The notes below the pieces were generated by a model that saw only the letters and a program-made list of their open reading frames with translations, made no database searches and had not been told where the DNA came from. A DNA stretch of 6,050 nt, from positions 1 to 6,050 of the forward strand of contig JTDA01000038.1 in NCBI GenBank assembly GCA_000803105.1, in the 5' to 3' direction. Position numbers and translations under genes: made by a program. Within the stretch, counting starts at the first letter, position 1; the number at the start of each line of letters is the position of its first letter. Shown piece after piece: positions 1-5,764 of this stretch. This stretch comes from Coprobacter secundus (GTDB taxonomy: Bacteria > Bacteroidota > Bacteroidia > Bacteroidales > Coprobacteraceae).

Positions 1-323
1 ATTATTTTAATGTTAACGAGTCATTACTTCGATTTTGGGAAAAAGAATTCGATATTATCAATCCTCGGAAATCAAGCAAAGGTACTCGGTATTATTCTCC
101 TGTTGATATAGAAAATATTAGACTTATTTATTATCTTACCAAAGAAAAAGGCTTGACATTAAGCGGAGCCAAAAAAAAACTAAAAGAAAATAAAGATGGT
201 GTCATACGAAATCACGAGATTATTCACCATCTGAAAAACATAAAATCAGAATTAATTGCTATACGGGATGAATTTTCTGTTATAGAAGAAATTTCTGAAT
301 CCGACGATACTCATAATATATAA
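1..323 (+). CDS. MerR-family transcriptional regulator, 5'-truncated by window edge
   Basis: The frame is open from the window edge (first full codon at 3) and ends at TAA 321-323, giving 106 visible residues. It reads as a MerR-type winged helix: YFNVNESLLRFWEKEF is the recognition-helix region, TRYYSPVDIENIRLIYYL is the wing and following helix, and EKGLTLSGAKKKLKEN is the last helix of the DNA-binding domain. A charged, probably coiled-coil dimerisation tail (about 40 residues) follows. Roughly 15-20 N-terminal residues (the first part of the HTH) should lie upstream, judging from the short MerR proteins common in Bacteroidota. There is no room for a separate effector-binding domain and there is no metal-binding cysteine cluster, so the signal sensed is unknown. 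The stop codon lies 9 bases before the nucleoside hydrolase start, suggesting co-transcription. The gene carries a run of nine A residues (171-179). Family assignment is secure; target genes are not known. Confidence 0.88.
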   Translation, partial: YFNVNESLLRFWEKEFDIINPRKSSKGTRYYSPVDIENIRLIYYLTKEKGLTLSGAKKKLKENKDGVIRNHEIIHHLKNIKSELIAIRDEFSVIEEISESDDTHNI

Positions 324-332
324 AAAATAACC

Positions 333-1388
333 ATGAAAACACTACTTTATTTAACTGTATTATTCTTATTTCCTTTAATAGTCATAGGATGTTGTAACAA
401 AAAACAAATAAATAATACCTCTGTTGATAAAACTCCTTTATCCATTATTTTCGATACAGATATGGGTAACGATATAGATGATGCTCTCGCTCTAGATATG
501 TTATACAAATATATTGAAAACGGACAGATAAATTTATTAGCCATTCCCACAAGCAAGAAAGGAAAATATTGCGCAGAATATCTAGATATAATGAATACAT
601 GGTATGGTCATAATATTCCAATAGGAGTTGTCGAAAATGGGACCAGCAAAGATAACAATGCCCCCTTCACTCGACATGCATGTGAACTAAAGCAAAATGG
701 GAGTTTAGCTTTTAATCGCACAATCAATAACTATGATGATTTTTATAAATCAGTCTCTCTTTATAGAAAAATTTTATCCGAGCAACCAGATAGTTCTGTT
801 ATAATCATCTCTGCCGGATTTTCTACTAATTTAGCACAATTACTCAATTCTCCAGCAGACAAATATTCTACGCTCTCCGGAACAGAACTAGTAAGAAAAA
901 AAGTAAAATATGTATCTGCTATGATGGGTAATATTAAAGATCAAAACCACAAAGAATTCAACGTCTTTTGCGACATTCCATCTGCACAAAAATTTATTAA
1001 TGAATGGCCTACCCCTATTATGATTTCGCCCTACGAAGTCGGTGATGCTATCTTATTTCCAGCTCAGTCTATTGAGAATGACTTCAAATGGAAATCTCCT
1101 AACCCATTAGTCATTGGATATATAAATTATATGCAAATGCCATATGATCGTCAAACATGGGATTTAACAGCAGTACTCTATGCTGTTGAAAGAGAAAAAA
1201 AATTTTTTGGAAATTCTGAATGGGGAACTTTGAATATTGACAATACCGGAGCAACAACTTTTATCGTCAATCCTAAAGGGAAACATCGTTATTTAACAGT
1301 AAATAAAGAACAGGCATTAAAAATAAAAAAATATTTTATCCAGCTTATAACGCAAATACCAGCTAAATATAAAAAAACACAACCTTAA
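333..1388 (+). CDS. Nucleoside hydrolase-family lipoprotein (IU_nuc_hydro fold)
   Basis: The protein has 351 residues. An N-terminal lipoprotein signal with a hydrophobic core (residues 4-18) ends in lipobox VIGC, so Cys20 should be lipidated. The mature start CCNKKQ is basic, without the acidic residues of the Bacteroidota surface-export signal, so a periplasm-facing anchor is more likely. The catalytic fold is marked by FDTDMGNDIDDALAL (Asp41, 43, 47, 49, 50), the calcium- and ribose-binding aspartate cluster, here in the DxDxGNDxDD form. It continues with SAGFSTNLAQLL (160-171, the usual GPLTNLA segment), AMMGN (196-200), EFNVFCD (208-214, ribose-binding Asn210) and TWDLTAVLYAV (275-285), where Asp277 is the expected last calcium ligand. 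The family cleaves the N-glycosidic bond of ribonucleosides; substrate specificity cannot be read here. The residue before Asp277 is Trp, where characterised IU-type enzymes have His. The start is supported by the signal peptide directly after it. No Shine-Dalgarno is visible. The gene probably follows the MerR gene in one transcript and ends just before a hairpin terminator. Confidence 0.87.
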   Translation: MKTLLYLTVLFLFPLIVIGCCNKKQINNTSVDKTPLSIIFDTDMGNDIDDALALDMLYKYIENGQINLLAIPTSKKGKYCAEYLDIMNTWYGHNIPIGVVENGTSKDNNAPFTRHACELKQNGSLAFNRTINNYDDFYKSVSLYRKILSEQPDSSVIIISAGFSTNLAQLLNSPADKYSTLSGTELVRKKVKYVSAMMGNIKDQNHKEFNVFCDIPSAQKFINEWPTPIMISPYEVGDAILFPAQSIENDFKWKSPNPLVIGYINYMQMPYDRQTWDLTAVLYAVEREKKFFGNSEWGTLNIDNTGATTFIVNPKGKHRYLTVNKEQALKIKKYFIQLITQIPAKYKKTQP

Positions 1389-1400
1389 ACTAAATTCTTA

Positions 1401-1443
1401 AAATAAAATTGACTGAATCGCAATAATTCAGTCAATTTTATTT
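1401..1443. terminator. Bidirectional intrinsic terminator between convergent genes
   Basis: An uninterrupted 18-bp inverted repeat: arm 1401-1418 pairs with arm 1426-1443 around the 7-base loop CGCAATA. The inner part of the stem is TTGACTGAAT/ATTCAGTCAA. The outer part is A-rich on the left and T-rich on the right, so transcripts from either direction end in a U-rich tract after the stem. It lies 12 bases past the nucleoside hydrolase stop and 63 bases past the murF-alr stop, so one element can end both convergent transcripts. The structure is seen directly; its activity is inferred. Confidence 0.85.
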
Positions 1444-1506
1444 ATACTTTTTAATTAATATCACTGAATAATCAAATTATACTCCCTTTCATTCCAAAGA
1501 ACTCTT

Positions 1507-3972
1507 TTATTCTCTATAATAAACTCGTTTTACACGAGATGAAACTGATGTCAAAATCTCATACGGAATTGTATCTAACCATTTTGCTAACACACAAACG
1601 GACAGCTGATCACCAAATATCTCAACTTTATCTCCTTCTTGACAATCTATGTCTGTCACATCGACCATACACACATCCATACATATATTGCCAACGTAAG
1701 GTGCCTGCCTACCATTAATAATCACATATCCCTTACCATTCCCCAGATGACGGTCAACTCCATCAGCATAACCGATGGGTAAAGCAGCAATTCGAGATTT
1801 TCTTGATAATACACCTCTACGACTATAACCAACAGTCTGGTCTGCATTCAATTCCTTAATTTGCAAAATTGTAGTCTTCAAAGTACTCACATTACGTAAA
1901 CCCGGTTCATTCCCAATAGGCGAAATTCCATATAACCCCAATCCCAAACGTACACCTTCCATCTGCTCATCTGTAAATCTTGAAATTCCTGCAGTATTCA
2001 ATATATGTCTCATAATAGGAAATGGTGTAACATTTTGTATTATACGAGCACAATCTTTAAATATTGCTATCTGACGCAATGAGAAATCATCAAAACGAGC
2101 CTCATCACTACCTGCAAAATGAGAAAATACAGAGCGTGCCCTTATTGACGGCATAGCACTTAATTCATTAACCAAAAGAGGCATATCTTCAAACGTAAAT
2201 CCAAGACGGTGCATCCCAGAATCAATTTTTATATGTACAGGATAATGCATTATTCCCAACTGCTCTGCCTCTTTTGAAAATGCTTTCAATAGCTTAAAAC
2301 TATATATTTCCGGCTCAAGAGAATAACTAAATAAAGTACGGAAACTATTCATTTCCGGATTCATCACCATTATAGGCATAGTTATTCCGGCCTTTCTTAA
2401 TTCTGCACCTTCATCCGCAACTGCAACTGCCAAATAATCGCATCCCCTATCCTGCAATGATTTCGCCAGTTCATAAGAACCAGCTCCATACCCAAAAGCC
2501 TTCACCATACAGATAATTTTCGTCTCAGGCTTAAGCTTTTGACGATAAAAATTAAAATTATCAATTAAAGCATCTAAGTTAACCTCTAAAATTGTTTCAT
2601 GTTGTTTCAACTCCAAAGCTTCTGATATTTGTTCAAAATGAAAATCTCTAGAACCTTTAATCAATATCAATTCATTATTGAAACGTTCTGTCGCTCCTGA
2701 ATTTAAGAAAGAATCAGTTGTCAAATAAAATTCGGCATCCATTCCAAAAGATTTCTCACAAGCAGAAATCTCTGGGCCAATGCCAATTAAACGATCTACT
2801 CCTTTATGCATCAATATTTGTGAAACTTTTCGATACAAAGTTGCAGGCAACATTCCCGATTGTAATATATCTGACAAAATAAGAGTTCTACGCATACCCG
2901 CAGTTGCTCTTCTTACCTGGAAATCAAGAGCTATTTCTAAAGAATTTATATCTGAATTATATGTATCATTTATAACTAAACAATTATTTCGGCCCTCTTT
3001 CACTTCAAGACGCATAGCAACAGGTTCTAACTTTGCCATTTTTTCTGTTATCTCATTCGGTCCCTTTCCAAGGTATAACATAACAGCCAAACAGTGTATT
3101 GCATTTTCAACAGCAGCATCCCCAACAAAAGGAATCACAAATTCACCCTCGTACTGCAAATAAGAATAACGGATACGAGTATTTTCCTCCTCTTTAGAGA
3201 CTTTTATGATATACAGAGGCCCATTTTTATCTTTATAAGACCAAGCTATTTCCCGTGTGCCAAGGCACATTTTTTCAACAGTATCAGATATCAATGCAGA
3301 ATCTCCATTATAAATTATACAATCAGAATCCTTAAACAAGGCCAACTTTTCCAAGCTTTTCTCTTGCATTGAAGCAAAACCCTCTTGATGAGCACCTCCT
3401 ATATTGGTAATGATGCCTACTGTCGGTTTTATAATAGCTTCTAACTTATCCATTTCTCCTGGGCGAGATATACCAGCTTCAATAACCGCTAATTCGGTAC
3501 TTTCATTCATCTGCCATATAGACAACGGTACTCCTATCTGGGAATTATAGCTCCGTGGAGAACGAACCATATTATAATCTTCATGAAGTAACTGATATAA
3601 CCATTCTTTAACAATCGTCTTTCCATTACTACCAGTTACACCAATTACTGGAATATCAAAACGTTTACGATGCACTGCTGCTAACTGTTGCAAAGCTACT
3701 AATGTATCAGAAACTTTCAAAAAGTTAGCATCCGGCATCTCATCTTTATTAGCAATATCATCACTAATAACAAAATGCCTCACACCTTTACGATACAAAT
3801 CATAAATATACCGGTGTGCATTGTTACGCTCTGTTACCAATGCAAAAAAAAGAGTCTCTTCCGGAAATGTAAGAGAACGGCTGTCTGTCAATATCACAGA
3901 AACCTCCTTTTCAGGAAACTTATAATCTTCAGCCTTAATAATAAGTGCTATTTCAGAAATAGTATAATTCAT
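1507..3972 (-). CDS. Bifunctional MurF–alanine racemase fusion
   Basis: This 821-residue protein joins two enzymes. Residues 1 to about 450 are MurF, the ATP-dependent ligase adding D-Ala-D-Ala to UDP-MurNAc-tripeptide in the cytoplasm. Visible are the N-terminal DSRS motif (30-33), P-loop GVTGSNGKT (111-119, Lys118), SYNSQIGVPLS (141-151), the AHQEGF segment (194-199) and NDTYNSD (335-341). Residues from about 458 to 821 are a PLP-dependent alanine racemase making D-Ala: the PLP lysine is Lys491 in VKAFGYGAG, followed by KIDSGMHRLGF (582-592), HFAGSD (618-623), RLGLGLYG (675-682), the second catalytic base Tyr716 in VGYSR, LPIGYADG (731-738), CMD (764-766) and the C-terminal PYEILTSVSSRVKRVY. 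Both domains are near full length with almost no linker. The fusion is typical of Bacteroidota. The gene starts 4 bases after the GSCFA stop, so translational coupling is likely. In MurF the usual C-terminal LGdMxELG…H block reads LSDILQSG…LY, so the ligase half departs from the E. coli pattern there. Together the domains cover the steps either side of D-Ala-D-Ala ligase. Confidence 0.96.
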   Translation of the reverse strand: MNYTISEIALIIKAEDYKFPEKEVSVILTDSRSLTFPEETLFFALVTERNNAHRYIYDLYRKGVRHFVISDDIANKDEMPDANFLKVSDTLVALQQLAAVHRKRFDIPVIGVTGSNGKTIVKEWLYQLLHEDYNMVRSPRSYNSQIGVPLSIWQMNESTELAVIEAGISRPGEMDKLEAIIKPTVGIITNIGGAHQEGFASMQEKSLEKLALFKDSDCIIYNGDSALISDTVEKMCLGTREIAWSYKDKNGPLYIIKVSKEEENTRIRYSYLQYEGEFVIPFVGDAAVENAIHCLAVMLYLGKGPNEITEKMAKLEPVAMRLEVKEGRNNCLVINDTYNSDINSLEIALDFQVRRATAGMRRTLILSDILQSGMLPATLYRKVSQILMHKGVDRLIGIGPEISACEKSFGMDAEFYLTTDSFLNSGATERFNNELILIKGSRDFHFEQISEALELKQHETILEVNLDALIDNFNFYRQKLKPETKIICMVKAFGYGAGSYELAKSLQDRGCDYLAVAVADEGAELRKAGITMPIMVMNPEMNSFRTLFSYSLEPEIYSFKLLKAFSKEAEQLGIMHYPVHIKIDSGMHRLGFTFEDMPLLVNELSAMPSIRARSVFSHFAGSDEARFDDFSLRQIAIFKDCARIIQNVTPFPIMRHILNTAGISRFTDEQMEGVRLGLGLYGISPIGNEPGLRNVSTLKTTILQIKELNADQTVGYSRRGVLSRKSRIAALPIGYADGVDRHLGNGKGYVIINGRQAPYVGNICMDVCMVDVTDIDCQEGDKVEIFGDQLSVCVLAKWLDTIPYEILTSVSSRVKRVYYRE

Positions 3973-3976
3973 TATA

Positions 3977-4969
3977 TCATAATGTTTTCAAGAGACATTC
4001 TAATGATTTTAGCTCATTTGAAAGGTCAAAGTAAGGGTATTTTTGGTGAAATTTTTTCAGTTTAAACAAGTTTTGCATTACGAAATCTTTATATGCATTT
4101 AAATCTGAAGTCAATGGACTATGATTCAAAGATTTAAATATCTTACCCCATTCTGCATTCTCTTGTCTCGTTTTTTCACTAAAATAATTTAAACTAAACT
4201 GTTCCCAGATATATTCAACCGCTTGTTCTGACGGATGAACCATATCACTATCATAAAACCGATAATCCCTTAATTCGTCCATCACAATCTCATATGAAGG
4301 AAAATAAAAACAATTATCCGGGAAAGTACAACATAATAACTCTGTAGCCAGCAAAAGAGTAGATTTACTCAGCTGATTGGCATGAGCCCCATCTCTAAAA
4401 TGACGTACAGGGCTTACTGTCATCAATATTTTTAATCGTGGATTTTCTTGTAATAGTTCAGATATCAAAGGAATCCACACATCAGTTATCTCATTTGGAC
4501 ACAATCTCTGACGAACAAAATATTTTTCTGGCAATTTATGACAATTTGAGACAATTTCTCCCGTTTCTTTTAAGCGATATACCCAAGCTGTACCCCATGT
4601 TATTATAAGCCAATCTGCATTTTTTAAAATCATAGCCCCTTGTTCCAATCGAGTGTTTATCTCATTTAAACAAGTATACAAATCAGTATGGGAAAACCGA
4701 GAATGATGTGAAAAGCTATGCCATAACTGCCCTTCCCGGAACAAATCAAACTCCGCAAATGTTTTATTCTGTAATAACATATATAACGAATGGGCTATCG
4801 AAGCAGGATTATATAAAATTCCAAAAGGGTTCAGATCAATATTAAATTTATACTGTACCATATACTTGCCTATATTCTCAGCAAAGCATGACCCAAGCAC
4901 CATAATCTTTTGTTCATGAGTTATTGAGTATGGTAATTTTTTTATAGATACAATTGTTCTGAATTCCAT
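3977..4969 (-). CDS. GSCFA-domain protein (SGNH-hydrolase-like), partner of murF-alr
   Basis: The protein has 330 residues and carries the family-defining motif VLGSCFAENIGKYM (24-37, Ser27 in GSCFA). It continues with family-typical blocks LNPFGILYNP (46-55), ITWGTAWVY (123-131), NCHKLP (142-147) and MTVSPVRHFRDG (183-194), and a C-terminal SDMVHPS segment (241-247). The Ser27 block near the N-terminus, the GT block (126-127), Asn142 and the Asp242-x-x-His245 motif resemble the blocks of SGNH/GDSL esterases and acyltransferases, so an esterase or acyltransferase role is plausible. The actual reaction is not established for this family as far as I know. No signal peptide or membrane segment is present, so the protein is expected in the cytoplasm. 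The start is supported by the family-like N-terminus MEFRT. It is the first gene of a two-gene operon, with its TGA stop 4 bases before the murF-alr ATG. A promoter-like sequence lies only 4 bases upstream of its start codon. Confidence 0.92.
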   Translation of the reverse strand: MEFRTIVSIKKLPYSITHEQKIMVLGSCFAENIGKYMVQYKFNIDLNPFGILYNPASIAHSLYMLLQNKTFAEFDLFREGQLWHSFSHHSRFSHTDLYTCLNEINTRLEQGAMILKNADWLIITWGTAWVYRLKETGEIVSNCHKLPEKYFVRQRLCPNEITDVWIPLISELLQENPRLKILMTVSPVRHFRDGAHANQLSKSTLLLATELLCCTFPDNCFYFPSYEIVMDELRDYRFYDSDMVHPSEQAVEYIWEQFSLNYFSEKTRQENAEWGKIFKSLNHSPLTSDLNAYKDFVMQNLFKLKKFHQKYPYFDLSNELKSLECLLKTL

Positions 4970-4973
4970 ATTA

Positions 4974-5008
4974 CAAATATAAATAAAAGAGAAAAGAAAA
5001 ATATCAAA
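4974..5008 (-). promoter_or_regulatory. Candidate Bacteroidota promoter of the GSCFA–murF-alr operon
   Basis: On the minus strand TATATTTG (4981-4974) matches the Bacteroides -7 consensus TAnnTTTG. A TTTG that could act as the -33 element lies at 5008-5005. The 23-base gap between them is somewhat longer than usual. The -7 element ends only 4 bases before the GSCFA ATG, so transcription would start at or within a few bases of the start codon. The motif match is seen in the sequence; promoter activity is inferred, and such short AT-rich matches arise by chance in AT-rich DNA. Confidence 0.4.
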
Positions 5009-5018
5009 ATTATCTGCA

Positions 5019-5026
5019 TAAATTTG
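5019..5026 (+). promoter_or_regulatory. Candidate -7 promoter element for the 5124 lipoprotein
   Basis: TAAATTTG matches the Bacteroides -7 consensus TAnnTTTG on the plus strand. No TTTG is present at the expected -33 position; the bases there are purine-rich. If used, transcription would begin near 5030 and leave a leader of about 90 bases before the lipoprotein ATG at 5124, containing the CTTAAAGC direct repeat. No better -7 match was found closer to the gene. Confidence 0.3.
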
Positions 5027-5084
5027 AGTAAGGATAGATCTTTATTATTAATTTTACGTCGTTTTCGGAATGAGATTTTTGTAC

Positions 5085-5108
5085 CTTAAAGCTGCTTAAA
5101 GCTTTTAA
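5085..5108. repeat. 10-bp-spaced direct repeat and overlapping hairpin before the lipoprotein gene
   Basis: CTTAAAGC occurs at 5085-5092 and again at 5095-5102, exactly 10 bp apart, one helical turn. The same bases also form inverted repeats: TTAAAGC (5086-5092) can pair with GCTTTTAA (5101-5108, one bulged T), and AAAGCTTT (5098-5105) is a perfect palindrome. The element ends 15 bases before the ATG at 5124. It could be an operator bound by a protein on one DNA face or a small hairpin in the mRNA leader. Either role is inference. Confidence 0.4.
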
Positions 5109-5123
5109 TAATATAAACTTAGT

Positions 5124-5690
5124 ATGGAAAAATTAATTTTTTCTTGTTTATTGTTTTCTTTTTTGTACGGCTGTTCATCAAAAAATAGGAAAATAAATAT
5201 TTCCGAAGATACAACCCAAGTTGTTAATATCACAATTGATCCAACATCTGATTTTGCTGAAGCGACAACTACTATTTATGCAAATGCACTCGATTTACCC
5301 GAATTCAAGCATTGTATTGACTTAGGTGGTGCTCTAATATCTGATGATTACGGCATACATATTTTACAAAACGATTCCACTCAACAAACATTTTTCCTTT
5401 TTGACGAGTTTGCAGGAAGAGATAAAAAAGGGATGCCTTCTTGGCAACTATTAGATACATTAATTATTCCAGGTATAGGTCTAAATATCGGATGGACCGG
5501 AAATGTAATGTATGAAGGCGAAATTGACCCAGAAATCATAGTTCTACTCCCCGATAATACGGACTGGATGGATTCAGAAAAATTTACAGACATAAAGAAA
5601 GCTTGGAGGTTTGATCGTACACAAAAACGTATAAATGAAATTTCGACTGCCGGGCTTGTATGTCTCAATGACATGTATAGTATAGACTAA
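5124..5690 (+). CDS. Uncharacterised lipoprotein
   Basis: The protein has 188 residues and I do not recognise its family. The N-terminus MEKLIFSCLLFSFLYGC is a lipoprotein signal with lipobox LYGC, so Cys17 should be lipidated. The following SSKNRK is basic, not the acidic surface-export type, so a periplasmic location is favoured. The rest has no further membrane segment. It is rich in short hydrophobic strands (ITIDP, FFLFDEF, WQLLDTLIIPGI, PEIIVLLP) separated by acidic turns, suggesting a mainly beta structure, and ends in a charged segment with WRFDRTQKRINEIS (161-174) and the acidic terminus YSID. Acidic residues are frequent across the mature part. The only other cysteines are Cys8 (within the signal), Cys64 and Cys180. 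The start is fixed by the signal peptide; no Shine-Dalgarno is visible. The gene stands alone between a divergent operon and a convergent glycosyltransferase. It is very likely real, but its function is unknown. Confidence 0.8.
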   Translation: MEKLIFSCLLFSFLYGCSSKNRKINISEDTTQVVNITIDPTSDFAEATTTIYANALDLPEFKHCIDLGGALISDDYGIHILQNDSTQQTFFLFDEFAGRDKKGMPSWQLLDTLIIPGIGLNIGWTGNVMYEGEIDPEIIVLLPDNTDWMDSEKFTDIKKAWRFDRTQKRINEISTAGLVCLNDMYSID

Positions 5691-5764
5691 ATATTAAAAA
5701 AACGAGAATAAATACGTAACATACTTTGAAAAAAGTCTATAAAAATTTAGAATCAGTTCTCTCA

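Noticed and set aside
347..556. Minus-strand open frame of 69 codons opposite the start of the nucleoside hydrolase gene
   Set aside because: It lies wholly opposite a well-supported lipoprotein gene, and its protein resembles no domain; it is a shadow frame.
2780..3372. Two overlapping plus-strand open frames opposite murF-alr
   Set aside because: They are antisense to the conserved MurF domain, overlap each other and show no domain signal.
3775..4065. Plus-strand open frame spanning the GSCFA/murF-alr junction
   Set aside because: It is antisense to the two conserved genes and its translation has no recognisable domain or upstream signals.
5078..5081. TTTG as a -33 element for a promoter close to the lipoprotein start
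   Set aside because: No TAnnTTTG-like sequence lies at the required distance downstream.
5381..5674. Minus-strand 97-codon open frame opposite the 5124 lipoprotein
   Set aside because: The plus-strand frame has a full lipoprotein signal and a fitting start, while this one has neither; both are unlikely to be coding.
5723..5736. ACTTT-GAAA-AAAGT hairpin as a terminator between the lipoprotein and the glycosyltransferase
   Set aside because: The 5-bp AT-rich stem with no following T run is too weak to call.
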